Below the pieces are notes generated by a model. The model was not told the origin of the DNA. It was given only the letters and a program-made list of their open reading frames with translations, and searched no databases. Made by a program: the position numbers and the translations under genes. A DNA stretch of 64,000 nucleotides from Pristionchus mayeri (Eukaryota > Nematoda > Chromadorea > Rhabditida > Neodiplogasteridae), in contig BTRK01000002.1 of NCBI GenBank assembly GCA_036245805.1, positions 10,226,689 through 10,290,688 of the forward strand, read 5' to 3'. How positions within the stretch are numbered: the stretch's first letter is position 1; the number at the start of each line of letters is the position of its first letter. Positions 44,606-56,310 of this stretch are shown piece by piece.

Positions 44606-46624
44606 TTATTCTTCATGTAATCCTCGCCTGTACTCCTTGATCGTCCAAATGAGCACGCAACCATCCAACCACGGATGTGCACTGCACAGAATGGGAGAGA
44701 GATCGGCGATGATGGGGAGAGACAGGCCAAGGAAGGGATTGACGACAGCCATGAGTGGAGGAGAGTACGCCGTGACCAGCGGAAGGAGAGTCTGAGAGGG
44801 ACTCCAACCCTTACCCTTTCTTTCGTTTGCATCCTTCTCGGTTTGGTATTTTCTTCCCAGATTCTAGTGGTAACGTTAACTGGTATTTTGGCTTTCACTA
44901 TTTTGTGCTTGCTCAACTCGAATGCTTAAATTTATTATCTACCTGATACATCAATGCTCTCATCAGCTGCTTTTGTAGCGCACTCGTCTTCTCACTTTGA
45001 ATCGAAGACGTTTGCTTCATGTACCTCAACGTCGGTTTCATGTAGGGATGGTTATACGAGGTCTGAGGGATCTTAACGTTGCAAAGCAACCTCATACTGC
45101 CAGAGTTCTTCGTATGTCTTCAATTCTCATCTGCTAAAGCTACTATTATCATTTGGTACCACTTACCATGCAATCGTATACGCTGCATAGATCATGAATC
45201 CGTAACCAGTACTCATCGTCGATGCCATTACGAGGACGCCACAGATGGGCTTCCATCGAGGGCCAATGAAGGTGCCATTCTTCTGATGGAAGGAGTACTA
45301 TCACTGTCTTCGCGACGACAGTTTCACTACATTTTTCGAGAACTCTCAGCAGTGATAGGCAATGATAACGCTGCAGGTGGTCACACATCCAATGTCGAAT
45401 GTGGAATGACGCATTACGTCTTATGAGAACTATGATATCATGCCGCCTTTAATACAACGAATGCAGTCATTTCTACTTAAACTATCCTTTGGGCTCACCC
45501 AGAATACTGCAGTGGAGTACTGGTCGATCGGAAGACGCGTTGATTGGGCGTGATCTCGGAGGATTTTCTCAACGTATCCAACCACGAAGGAATCCGCGTC
45601 GAAGAGGAAGTAGAGGACGGAGAACCTTGGAATTCGAGAGATAGAGAGAGGAGTAGGATTTAATTCGGGGTTATGTAGTTAGCCAGTGACACCGTTCCCT
45701 CCACGGATTGTAATACCAGGAGGAGAGATGAAGTGTTTTGAATTGTGATACACTCACCAAGCACTACCAATCAGAAGCACGCAAATGAATTGAACGCCGA
45801 AAAACCAAGGGCGAGTGAATAGTTCGAGATAATGGGATCTCAAATGCATTTCTATTCGTCATTCTACTATCGAAGGTAAACCCCTTAACTGCCAGTAGTC
45901 GATAGAGAAAATGAAAGACGAGTACGACGAAGGAATAAGAGTGAGTACCGGCGAACCAGCAAACCGCTACCTTTCCTGTGTTGAAAATTTTTCCTGTATC
46001 ATGCTATAACACAAATTTTGTACACTCATAACACATATATAACAAATTCTACAATTACATTCATTTGGACAAATAACTGTCGCTCACCTATGATGTATCC
46101 GTGAGCGCCCATGCAGAGCGCGTTGCCCCAGGCTTCGGGAATCTGAATTAGGAATTGGGGTTTGTCTATTTTCTGCAGATGCTCTTGACAGATTGAACGA
46201 CGAGAGAGAATCGTGAAGAAAGCATACTTTTCGAAAACAATAGTCATTAGTTTACTCACAGGCAGAACCAGAAAGTGGACGAGTCCATAGTAGATGTCGA
46301 CTGAGGCGAAAGTGAGCAAAAGGAATCGATAGGCTCCGAATTCCTTCCTGCTGCACTTCACTATGAGGGCGATGAGGACACCGTTGACGAGAAGCGCCAG
46401 AACTGAAAAAGATAATTTTGTGATCACGTTACTGATCCTCACCAATAGAGACGTGATGGTACGCGGTGTAGATCGTCTGAAATTATCCCTAGTGTTCGAA
46501 AAGTAAAAATAATCATGATCACTTTATACGTCGGTATCGTGTTACTTTGCTAATTTTCCTCTCTAGTGATGACAAGATGGAGACGAAAACTCACATTCTT
46601 TAGCGGATCGTTGTACGCAGTCAT
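44606..46624 (-). CDS. 7TM chemoreceptor, Str-type (10 exons, 337 aa, intact)
   Basis: Exons: 46624-46595, 46476-46443, 46402-46260, 46142-46088, 45975-45882, 45838-45758, 45625-45499, 45282-45167, 45090-44943, 44791-44606. Phases agree throughout (1014 nt). It starts MTAYNDPLKNTIYTAYHH, then VLALLVNGVLIALIVKCSRK and GAYRFLLLTFASVDIYYG (helices 1-2), IPEAWGNALCMGAHGYIIGK, SFVVLVFHFLYRLLAV (helix 3), FGVQFICVLLIGSAW (4), GPRWKPICGVLVMASTMSTG (5), SALQKQLMRALMYQTLLPLV (6), AYSPPLMAVVNPFLG and a tail ending KEYRRGLHEE. KxxGxYRxLL..FAxxDI, RWK, LQxQLxxAL..Q and the Pro-rich end are Str-family hallmarks, and the length is typical. Expected in sensory-neuron cilia as an odorant or pheromone receptor; the ligand is unknown. 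The Str match is from recalled motifs. Confidence 0.85.
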
Positions 46625-47476
46625 GATGAGGGGACTGAGACGATGAAATGGCTCCGTAAGTTCCGTTCCGTTAATGGTTCCGTTTAGAGGACTGAGAAGT
46701 TCCCATAGTGAGTGTGTTGGCTGAGACTAGATATAACTGAGCATTAATTGCTCGTTTTGTAGCGAGCAAGGTGCCTTCTCGAGCAATGCAACAGATGCAG
46801 AATGTAGAGACCTGAGAATATACGAACTTTTCCAAACATCGGAAATTGTTTTCTTGCTCGGATCAAAGTGCAACTTTTCTCACTGGAACATGCATTTTGA
46901 TGATAATTCATTGGAACGTTGAATCAATGAAGTGTATCAAAGTGTATCAGGATGTTAAATTCATCACGAGTGTAACAATATTGAATACAATATAGCTATG
47001 ACGAATGCAATAAATATATTGCAGATGCTAATGATCTTGCTACGATCTACGAGTAACTCAATTTGAACTCAATTGTATTTTCATGCGAATTGTGAGGACG
47101 TCTTGCAGGCGCTAGTCAGAAGCAGACTCTCACGAGGGGCAAATGAGTGGGTGAGGAAGAATATGAGGAGCCCGACGATGCAGCAATGAACCAAGGCTCA
47201 TGTTCCCAAGGAATACGAACAAGTTCAGATTAAGTCTTGACATGTAAGATTGAATTCAGATCCCCTTGTATTTGATCGGTGGTTACTATGTGAGAATTGT
47301 GCAAAAAACATAAATTATGAAACTGAATGAATGTACATCATACACTAAATATTGGCATGGTTTTAGTCAATATAGAATTATTTTCAAATCACATTTGGCA
47401 TTGATTTTAACAAGATTAAGTACTTATCAAAATGAGCAAAATAGCAATATACATATCCAACTCGAAAGGTATATGA
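46625..47476. other. Upstream flank of the Str gene; no other gene seen
   Basis: AT-rich; likely holds the receptor's promoter, but no site can be named. A tiny direct repeat (aagtgtatcaaagtgtatca) is near 46932. Confidence 0.4.
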
Positions 47477-49412
47477 GGCGAATCGCGAGAGAATCGACCA
47501 TTTAAGGGAGGTCAGCGGCGGTAGGAATCAAAGTCGTCCAATCCGGCAACCGATAAAATTTAAGGTACATCAAATGACACTCTTTCAAACTACGTCATCG
47601 GAATTTTGATATTGATCGTCATCTTCGAGATTCGGAAGGCCAAACTTGGGACACTCACTTTTCGACAATCAAATCGCGCTCACTTAATTGATCATAAATC
47701 CGTTCAAATTTTAGATAGAGGGCCGTTCTTTTTTTTAGAAAGATAGCTACCATCATGGGCTACAACTTTTATGTTGACGTCTTCATTCCGGGACCTTACC
47801 CTGGTGCGGGGCAGTCGGGTGCACCAAAATTTTCGTAACTTTATAAGTCGGAAAACATTTTCTCAGAGAAGTAAGTTCGAAATCGGAACTATGTTTCCCT
47901 TAAATACACTAAAATCGCAATGCTAAGCATGGCGGTATAACTCACAATTTACACATACAATACTAGATAAATACACCAGAAAACATCTGAACTGTAAAAA
48001 AAAATAATCCAAAGAAGCTTGTGCACACAAATCAACATTGTCAAGCACATTTTTTTCAGCAAATTCCTACCCTCAACAAGACGTCGTGGTTCACATGTGC
48101 GTCGCGCCTACTCTGAAACACTAGATTAGGCGTCTAATAATTACGTAGTGAAAGATGAATTTGGCCTACCTAAAATAAACTATAGTTTCAGTGAAAATTC
48201 ATCATTAATTTGGATTCTTGTCGATAACACATGTACAGCGAGCCGATGAACTCTGGATTTGAAATTGCTTTCAATGAACGGAATTGTTTCCAACCAACTG
48301 CACACGATTACACTTCGATATTGATATATGAGAGGAATCGCGAAAGAATCGACCATGGCGCGGCGGCAGGAATCAAAGTCGTCCAATCCGGAAACCGATA
48401 AAATATAAGGTACTTCGAATGACGCTCTTTCAAACTGCGTCGTCAGAATTTTATAATTATCGTCATCTTCGCGATTCAGAAGGCCAAAATGGAACTATCA
48501 CTTTTCGACAGTCAAATCGCGCTCACTTAATTGATCATAAATACGTTCAAAATTAAGATAGAGGGCCGTTCTTTTTTTACTAAGATAGCTACCATCATGG
48601 GCTACAACTTTTATGTTGACGTCATCATTCCGGGACCTTACCCTGGTGCGGGGCAGTCGGGTGCACCAAAACTTCCGTAACTTTGTAAGTCGGAAAACAT
48701 TGCTGAGTTTTCATGCTTAAGTTGTAGTACATATATGTGCCTCACATTTCGCCAAAAATGAAGGAAATCAGAGTATACCCAAGAAAAAAGGGCTCACTTT
48801 CGTAAAACGGCCTCAAAATGAGTTATCGGCAACGGTACTTCCGTATCTTCAATAGCCCTAATTTAGCCTCAAAATCATCCAAAAGCCTCCGAAACAACAT
48901 TATAACTTGTTTCCCCGATAGTTATTACACTTTCATTAGTCACAAATTAAGGTATGACCTCAAATACAAAATTTGATATTTCGAACCCCTTTAACTTGAG
49001 GGATGGCTCTCACTGCACAAAATAGGTTTCAAATAATGTAAAGACATTCCTTGAAACTTCTCAAAGAAAAAGGCTCCTGAAAAGATGATATATCGGCTCT
49101 GCAGCGCTAGGCTCTGCAGCGCGCTTCAATGAAAAGATAGAGACTCACTTTCAACAGATGGAATGTTTAGCTCATCGTCCCCTACTTTACTAGCCAAAAG
49201 CCGAGTCTCTTTGTCTATGTTGACATGGGTCACAGTTTTGCGTATTTCTTTGAATTCTTCATTTTTTTTACAGTTCAGATGTTTTCTGGTGTATTTATCT
49301 AGTATTGTATGTGTAAATTGTGAGTTATACCGCCATGCTTAGCATTGCGATTTTAGTGTATTTAAGGAAAACATAGTTCCGATTTCGAACTTACTTCTCT
49401 GAGAAAATCTAC
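47477..49412. repeat. Degraded TIR-element interiors, direct and inverted copies
   Basis: 47477-47830 and 48330-48690 are direct copies (gaatcgcgagagaatcgacc; catcatgggctacaactttt) and both resemble the interior of the 36372 element. 47866-48005 and 49270-49412 are inverted to each other (gaagtaagttcgaaatcgga; agcatggcggtataactcac), marking the ends of an older composite. No coding frames supported. Confidence 0.75.
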
Positions 49413-49423
49413 ACTATACTTGG

Positions 49424-49990
49424 TCGGGGGGGATGACAAAAGCAAAAACGACAAAAGCACAACTCGTCGCCGTTCGCTTGCGATTGGACGAAGCAACTTG
49501 AAAGTTCGTTCATTGTAACCAGAATGTACATTTGCATAAATATATTTGCATATGTAAGCCTTGCTACCAGGCGAACTTGGGTTTCACTCCATATCTATGT
49601 ATATCTATGTTATGTTCATATCTATGTTCATGGTCCAGAAATGACAATTTGAGAGGGAAAATCATGGTTAGATAAACACCAAATGCCGTAGCCAATCGAT
49701 ATTTTAGCACCCCAGAAACTACTGTATCCAAGTAAGGAATGTATCGATTGGTTACAGCATTTGGTGTTTATCTAACCATGAATTTCCACTCAAATTGCCA
49801 ATTTTGGCCCATGAACCCCTATACATAGATACGGAGTGAAACTCCAGTTCGCCTGGTAGCAAGGCTTACATATGCAAATGTAGGGGAGCACATACTGGTT
49901 ACAGTGAACCAACTCCCAAGTTGCTTCGTTTAATCGCAAGCGAACGGCGACGAGTTGTGCTTTTGTCGTTTTTGCTTTTGTCACCCCCCT
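49424..49990. mobile_element. 567-bp palindromic element
   Basis: The arms share gacaaaagcaaaaacgacaa and cacaactcgtcgccgttcgc as inverted copies around a centre near 49710; the inner arms share accaaatgc and gttagataaacac. G-rich tips. No coding capacity beyond mirrored frames. Confidence 0.82.
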
Positions 49991-50040
49991 CCTCACTTGG
50001 TCAAATACGAGGGATATTGGTAATTCGACATAAATAATTG

Positions 50041-50258
50041 ATTTCCAACTTTTTCGAGCGATTGGATATCTGTCCTGCTCGCGGCGCACGATCTTCGGAG
50101 GTATACTCGTGTCGGAAAACACATTGTTTACCCCTATGGGCGGGGGAGTGCAGACGACGAGAGTGCTTAAACAAGGTGTGTTCCGACACGAGTATACCTA
50201 GGAAAATCGTTCGCTACGAGCAGGAAAGATATCCAATCGCTCTAAAAAGTTGGAAGTC
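50041..50258. repeat. 218-bp palindrome with GC-rich loop
   Basis: atttccaactttttcgagcg and cgctctaaaaagttggaagt pair at the ends; the inner arms pair ggtatactcgtgtcgg with ccgacacgagtatacc. The loop (about 50118-50180) contains gggcgggggagtgcagacga. Confidence 0.8.
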
Positions 50259-50529
50259 AGTTCTCCAATACATTTTGCATATTACCAGATGAAAAACAGA
50301 TTTTTACTAAACTTTTCCGAAAGTTAATGATGTTCAAAAAATGTTCATGTAAAAATATGATTTGTGCATACCCTGAGGGCAAATTTTGAAATATCACTGT
50401 CAGATTCTCAGGATCATCTGGATTCATGATGACGATCATTTTGATGCTTTGCTCGGGTCTTTAGAATGCCTAGAAGCCGAGTTCTGAGTTTCAGACTCTG
50501 TTATTGCAGCATGGCTGCAGCAAATGTAC

Positions 50530-50828
50530 AGCCCTGCAGCACCTTCAAAAATGTAATCTGGGTAGGCATCGGTCATATCTCCAATCTTGGAAAGTTGGAC
50601 GAAAAGGAAAAAAATCCATGTAAGAATAAAGCCTTTTCGAAAAAGTGCATATTGATTGCGTCATCACAACGTGGACAACAACGGGGACAATTTCGTCATA
50701 CCTCAACATCATGATCATAATCTCCAATAAATTTGGTACATCATATCTGGGTGCCAGATATATTTCCTGTGCAAAAAAGTTATATCAAATTCAAAAAAAG
50801 TGTCCCATGACTTTCCGGCGCGACTGTG
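50530..50828 (+). mobile_element. Truncated copy of the 36372-type TIR element
   Basis: Shares ggtcatatctccaatctt, aacatcatgatcataatctc and the terminal tttccggcgcgactg with the giant-palindrome elements; only one end remains. 50829-51724 shows no gene I can support. Confidence 0.8.
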
Positions 50829-51724
50829 TATTAATATCTCACACAATATCATTAGAGAACTTTGGGTTTTGGATGGTTAATTTCCGAAATTTAAGCCCGT
50901 CCAACATGGTAGATGCGATCGCCAGCTCAGCATCATTGCCCACACTATTGATGTTTTCAATTATGAGGACTCCGATGAGCTTTCCCGTGCAAACATGCAA
51001 TAAATTGCACACAAAAATGCCAAAATCGTGTTATCGCGTGGAAGAATAGGCATATACAATTTCAAATTGCAGTAGCTCTGGCAATGATGTCGTGATTTTT
51101 AACATCGCATAACTCACTGATCTGATCTCCCAAATTGCCTCAGGCACACACTCGATTATCATCCAACAAAATGTCTGGGGTAATTTCTCACGGAGAAAAA
51201 ACTTTTAACATCTCGAATTGTTTCGTAACAGGTGTCCGCTGACATCAGGAGTATGAATACAATAAGAGCAAGGTTAATAAAGAAGACCAAACACAGTCAA
51301 AATAAAAACAAATGCATTGTAGCAAGACTTGATTACCACCAGCCGCAGTATTCGAATATTCAATTACGACAACAATGTCACCAGGCATTGTATATGTGCC
51401 CTCAAAATTTGATCAAAACCCAATATTCGGTTTTGTATTATTTCAGCTGTATTCCAGTCTAGGTAAATGGTGGAGTGCTGCCTCAAGAGAATACATGTCG
51501 AGTGAGCAAAGCACACAATTGTTAAATAAATATTACTACACAAATTACCGACAGTGACACCGACCGTTATTATTGTTCAGGCACCAAAAGTCATTGCATA
51601 ATGCTCCATAATGCTGCCGACAAGATTAAAACTGAATAAAGTACGTATTCTTTGTAAAAAAGTGCACCTGTCGACTTTGTCTCTGTGACTTTCAACTTTT
51701 GCTAATCATTTCCATCTCCCAAAC

Positions 51725-53062
51725 ATGGTCGAGACCCCGCACTGGCTAGTTCAAGAAATACCTAACTTTTTGTTTTTGGCGTTTTACATCATAATATTGA
51801 CTCGATTGAAAAGTACTTCCAATCCTCATTTCAAGTCCCCGTTCTACTCACTATTCTTCACTACGGGTACTCCAAATTCTTCTCAATTATTAATGGTCCT
51901 CATTTTTCAGGAATTTGTGGCGTTATTTCCGTTATATCCCACATGATTGCAGCAAAATTTATTTATATTAAGCAATTTGAGTTCATCCAACGAGGATCAT
52001 GGGTATTCATAGTTAATTTGTCAAAGATTAGTTTTAAATACAGATCGCTAATCAAATTGGCTCTCTTGGATCAACTATTGGTAAACTGTTCATTGTAATA
52101 CATCGATTCTGCGTTTTACGGAGTGGAGATATTGCCGAAAATGTGAGGACTAGTAATAAACAAATAATTTTGGAAATATTTTTCACGCTTTTCAGGTATG
52201 GAAACCTTCTCTGCTGAAATATATCATCACATTACAATTTTCCATTCCCATCTTATGTTCAATACCAATATTCTTTCATGGTTATGATTACGTGGAAAAA
52301 GATGGCGTGATAGTGTTGCATCAGATGTCAATTGACGGATTAATAGTAATCTTATTAGTTTTTTTAGTATCATATCGCCTGTTTAAGATGCAGAAAACGT
52401 TTACCAACACAAGTTATGTGATCTACATCATTGTTGCCATAGTTTTAACTGCACTGACGAGTCGTAACTTGGCTCGACTAACATCTCTCGCGCAGGTGAT
52501 CTTTGTTTCCATCTGTCCAACCTTGAATTTCACAATTTGTAAATGTCATAAACTTCAGGGCGAAACAAAGCAAATGATCGTGCGCCAACAGCGAAACATG
52601 CTTATCATCGTGCTGTGCTGCACCATCAGCCACTTTATAAAAGGTATTCTTGCATATTGTAGCATTATGTTTTTACAAATATACTGGTCAAAAATCATAA
52701 CAGTCCACCAGTTTTTCATAATTCTTTTACTATTTTCGATATCAACGACTATTATTTCGATTTCTGTTGCAGCCGCTCACCAAATAGTATGGGGCACAGC
52801 GTCTTACCTGCGCCTAACTGAATTCTCCGATTTCATCTGGCCTTTCGTGAGTGTTGCACCTGTAGCATCGGCACACTCTTCCAACTTCGATTATCGATTG
52901 AAAGGATAGCATAGCTTAATTTAATTTCCGTAATCAAATATGTAGAAATATGTTGTCAACAGCTATGCTCACTTTCAGTACTCTTACGCCAACGGTATGG
53001 CCACATACGCGTCGCCGATGGTACTCGTACTACTCTCGCCTACTGTTCGATCACTATTCTAG
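51725..53062 (+). CDS. 7TM chemoreceptor, Srg/Srv-like (7 exons, 314 aa, intact)
   Basis: Exons 51725-51866, 51911-52002, 52044-52142, 52196-52495, 52559-52643, 52704-52846, 52979-53062; all phases agree (945 nt) and introns are 41-132 bp. It starts MVETPHWLVQEIPNFLFLAF (helix 1), GICGVISVISHMIAAKF (2), GSTIGKLFIVIHRFCVLRSG (end of 3, IHRFxVLR motif), VWKPSLLKYIITLQFSIPIL (4), IVILLVFLVSYRLFKMQ (5), RQQRNMLIIVLCCTISHFIK (6) and YSYANGMATYASPMVLVLLS (7), ending TVRSLF. The LRxxx..xxVW junction and the final YANGxATY helix are typical of Srg/Srv receptors. Two in-frame introns without stops (52496-52558, 52644-52703) make exons 4-6 look like one long frame; the splice signals and family layout favour introns. 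Likely a chemosensory GPCR; ligand unknown. Confidence 0.8.
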
Positions 53063-53650
53063 TACGCATCATATAGATTGTTACAAAATGCGAACAACGC
53101 ATTTGCAGTTTCAAAAGGCGCACGATGGCCAGTATAGGAACGACCTCATGTTCGCCCCATTCACAATCATCGATGCCGCCCTCAGTAGCCCCTTATTAGA
53201 GCAACTGATTGAAGCAATAATAGCGGCAACTGTGAATGCATCGATGCATAACGTACATATATCCTCGCAAATGCATTATATATTTTCATGTATATCAAAG
53301 TAAAAGAACGTTACAAATGCATGCAAATTGATACTGGAATGCTGGATTAAGATTCAATTGGTTATTTTCATGATTGTGTAAATTAAGAACAAAAAAATGA
53401 AGGTATCAAATGCATTCTCAAATCGACAGTTCATTCTCCCGCGATTCATGAATAATAGATAAGGTTCCGAAGAGAGTTTTATTCATGACTGTGTTTTAGC
53501 AGTGTTCCCCCATACATCTAACCTTTTACCAAGTAATTATTATCCAGGTATTCGAATTCTTTCCAGCCACGAACCATAATTTCTTGTTTATTTTGTGCAA
53601 TCGCTGGAATTTCATGCGAGATAATCAAACAGCCAATCATCAATGACCAA
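53063..53650. other. No gene seen
   Basis: 3' flank of the receptor gene. Short frames only. Confidence 0.4.
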
Positions 53651-53667
53651 TGCAAAATCTAGCTCAC

Positions 53668-53893
53668 CTCTCGGAGCAAGTCATCGCTATAATTGGTCAT
53701 GAAAGCGACAGATTGATGATTTGAAATCGAAAGTTGGTCAGTTTTTCGCTCGATAGCATGTCAGTGAAGATAGGTCCCCATTCAATACTGCGAAGGCCGA
53801 TGAAATGATTATCGCGCCAATTCAATCCATATACAGCATACTGTATGATTCGGATTGTTCTTACTAGGGAAGACAAAAGGAGAAGCAGTTGAA
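53668..53893 (-). pseudogene. F-box-like family 2, isolated exon 4 relic
   Basis: After an acceptor (ttccag) the minus strand reads QLLLLLSSLVRTIRIIQYAV then NHFIGLRSIEWGPIFTDMLS, and after a frame change NYSDDLLRE before GTGAGC. This matches exon 4 of the family-2 genes at 25-34 kb (HFMIGLYNYDWAPIFVEMLS, MLRE). The exon is 226 nt against 218 in intact copies, so it is frameshifted. No other exon of the gene was found nearby; it is a dispersed relic more than 19 kb from the tandem cluster and inverted. Confidence 0.7.
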
Positions 53894-53959
53894 CTGGAAT
53901 TATTTTCATGAAAACGCAATAATATGGTCTTATTATTGTCACCTGGCTCCGAAATAGCA

Positions 53960-54589
53960 GTTCCCACCCAACGGTCTAGGCACTGTACGTTATGGCCGTT
54001 GACACATCGTAGAATATATTTTCTAAAAATATTGTTCCATTTTCTAAAAAATATTTAATGTGTATACTGCATTTGTTTCATATTCATGAAACTTAGTTTG
54101 TGTGTTCATTCTCACATCATATCCTCAGAAACCGTTCGATTCGTCACAGTCAGTTTACAGAAATGAATTCTATTGGTCAATCGTGAAGCAATTTCTAATG
54201 CATTTGCAAAGTGCTCCAGAACAAGGTCCCGATACGGTCCCTTACTTCATCGCCAGTGCATCAAGCCTCCAAAACCAAATGGGCCACGCATTCAACGTTC
54301 GCTTTGTAATTTATTCTAGGAAGATTCGTTCGATTATTGCGGTTGAATGATACTGTGGCATTTTAGGCAGAAAATCATCTATCCGGCTCGAATTCGTTAT
54401 TTGGAGCACATCAATAGATGTTTGTGAAGTACTGTATAAGCAACACTAAATACAATATATGACAAATCAAAATACTTATCTCTTGAACATTTTTTTTGAA
54501 AAAGGGGGGAATTAGTTTCACGAACACACAACTAGCAAATGACTAGAACATTACCCGAATAACTTTGAGTTGTTCACATTTCTACAGGT
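53960..54589. other. No gene supported
   Basis: A plus-strand frame at 54102-54350 has no recognised motif and no splice partners. The rest is the 3' flank of the secreted-precursor gene. Confidence 0.35.
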
Positions 54590-55239
54590 TCATGTCTGGG
54601 ATGTTTTCACTATCGGCACAAGCATGATCGGGTATCGGGAAGGACGGCCCGATTTTTGATTGTAGAAGAAGGGTTCTGATGGAGTAAACTCGGATAGAAG
54701 TTTGCTCTGCTCGTGGTTCCTGAATTAGATTGATGTATTACACGATTGAAATGTGTTCATTCGAAAAAAATATCAGTGAGTTCACAATGTGTCAACTATT
54801 TTAGAAAATCCAAGAACATGTTTCCGAAAGTGTGCTTCCTCACCGTCTTGCGTATCCGTCCATCACTTCTTCGGGCGCCGATCTCCGCATGAGAGCAGGC
54901 TCTAACTGATGCCTTCGATAGAGCAATCCGCGACTGGGCAGCGTGAGTGGTCGCATTGAATGGGAACGGCTGACAACATCTCATTTGTCTTTACTCTTTG
55001 ATATATTATTCTACACTGTACACTGCACTGTAGATCCTACTCATCACTGTATCCTACACTACACTGTAGATCCTACTCTCATCAGTGTGTTGGCTAACAT
55101 GGCTAAGATGTTCTACACGACTTTGTTAAAGTGCACTGAAATTTTATAGGAAATCATACACGCTGAATAGCCGGGCTTGGGTGACCACTAGCAACGAGAG
55201 GCAGAAAATCTGTACGGCAAGAGTCGCTCGACTAACCAT
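54590..55239 (-). CDS. Small secreted precursor, neuropeptide-like (3 exons, 111 aa)
   Basis: Exons 55239-55160, 54969-54844 and 54719-54590 have GT-AG borders and matching phases (336 nt). The first residues MVSRATLAVQIFCLSLLVVT followed by QA form a clear signal peptide with probable cleavage near residue 22. The mature part has paired basic sites (YRR, MRR, ARR) and predicted segments such as HQLEPALM and SAPEEVMDGYA; the tail runs PFFYNQKSGRPSRYP, then IMLVPIVKTSQT. No cysteine lies beyond the signal, so it is not an insulin, ShK or defensin type. The dibasic spacing suggests processing by kex2/PC2-type proteases into peptides, i.e. a neuropeptide or hormone precursor; this is inferred, and I do not recognise the peptides. 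No amidation-type GKR/GRR site is visible. A basic linker without real processing is the alternative. Confidence 0.62.
54998..55082 (+). repeat. Imperfect tandem repeat in intron 1 of the secreted-precursor gene
   Basis: cactgtagatcctactc occurs at about 55025 and 55061, with further cactgta pieces nearby. Confidence 0.6.
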
Positions 55240-55531
55240 CGAATGACGAACTGAAATGGTAAAATGTGTTATCAAAAATATTGTTACAACGCGCTAAAAG
55301 TGAATGAATATTCCAACAAATCAAAATTCATTGATAAAGCTGATTCGACGTCAATCAAGTTTATAGTCGTCATGAGGCAACAAAGCAACATGAAGGTTTG
55401 AATATACGCTTCGAGAATGTATTCACAGAAACAACCGGAAGAGCTAAACACGCAATCTGCTGTGCAATCTGTTCATCATCTCAGGAGCCTTGGACTCTAA
55501 CATTAGCTGCAATGTGAAAAAAACGTGATTG

Positions 55532-55953
55532 ACGTATCTAGCTGCGTTTTGACACAACTGTGATGGAAAAAATGAGTGAGAACAAACTCAAGCGTTATCA
55601 ACATTTAATGAGCTTGTAAAAATGAACTCTTTCAGCCCTACATCACTTTATCCTTACTTTGAAGAAAATATGCGATATTTTGAGCGCAGATTGTGGCTAG
55701 AGTTCGACATTCGGGAAATCGAGAAATAGTCTGACTCTCATCATTCTACACGCTCTCTCCCAGGTAAGACAGTGCGAGAGAGCACGTAATATGGAGAGAG
55801 TCAGACGATAGCTCGGGAAATCATTGCTCAATTCCTGCACTTTATATACCACGCGATAGGCAAGAGTGAGTGGGCATACGAATACCTGACTTTCGAGAGC
55901 TAAAGCGCCGATTGTTACGTATCTAGCTGCGTTTTGACACAACTGTGATGGAA
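55532..55953 (+). repeat. Pair of identical 37-bp direct repeats
   Basis: acgtatctagctgcgttttg and the following 17 bases are identical at 55532-55568 and 55917-55953. The 348 bp between holds a hairpin pairing gtctgactctc with gagagtcagac (about 55730-55807). Confidence 0.85.
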
Positions 55954-55957
55954 TCTC

Positions 55958-56310
55958 TCACAATATTTCGTTCACACGCTCCGGATAGATGACCGTGAAA
56001 TTCAAGATACCCAGGTACATCAAGCAACCCGTGCTCCATGTGGAATGCACATCTTGCTGGGGTGCAAAAGAGATGGCGTCCTGAGGGCAAACAAATGGGC
56101 ACTTACAAGGCTCGGAATTCCAGCCAAACAAACAGGCTGGAATCGACATAATGGCAGTACCAGGAATTGTGGCCGGGTTGGGCAAAATTCATACACTTTA
56201 AGTTGTTGTTTCGGGCGTCTACAGGCCGCAAAAAAATGTACTGAAGCGCAAGTGTACGCCCACGTACCAGGTTTGAAAAGATCTTTTGACTTGAGCTCAA
56301 CATACGAGTG
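55958..56310 (-). other. Coding-like patch, unidentified
   Basis: After an acceptor (cctcag near 56084) the minus strand reads QDVHSTWSTGCLMYLGILNF then TVIYPERVNEIL; upstream, in another frame, NNNLKCMNFAQPGHNSWYC precedes a possible GTAAGT. It could be an exon of a receptor or secreted protein, but nothing joins clearly. Confidence 0.25.
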
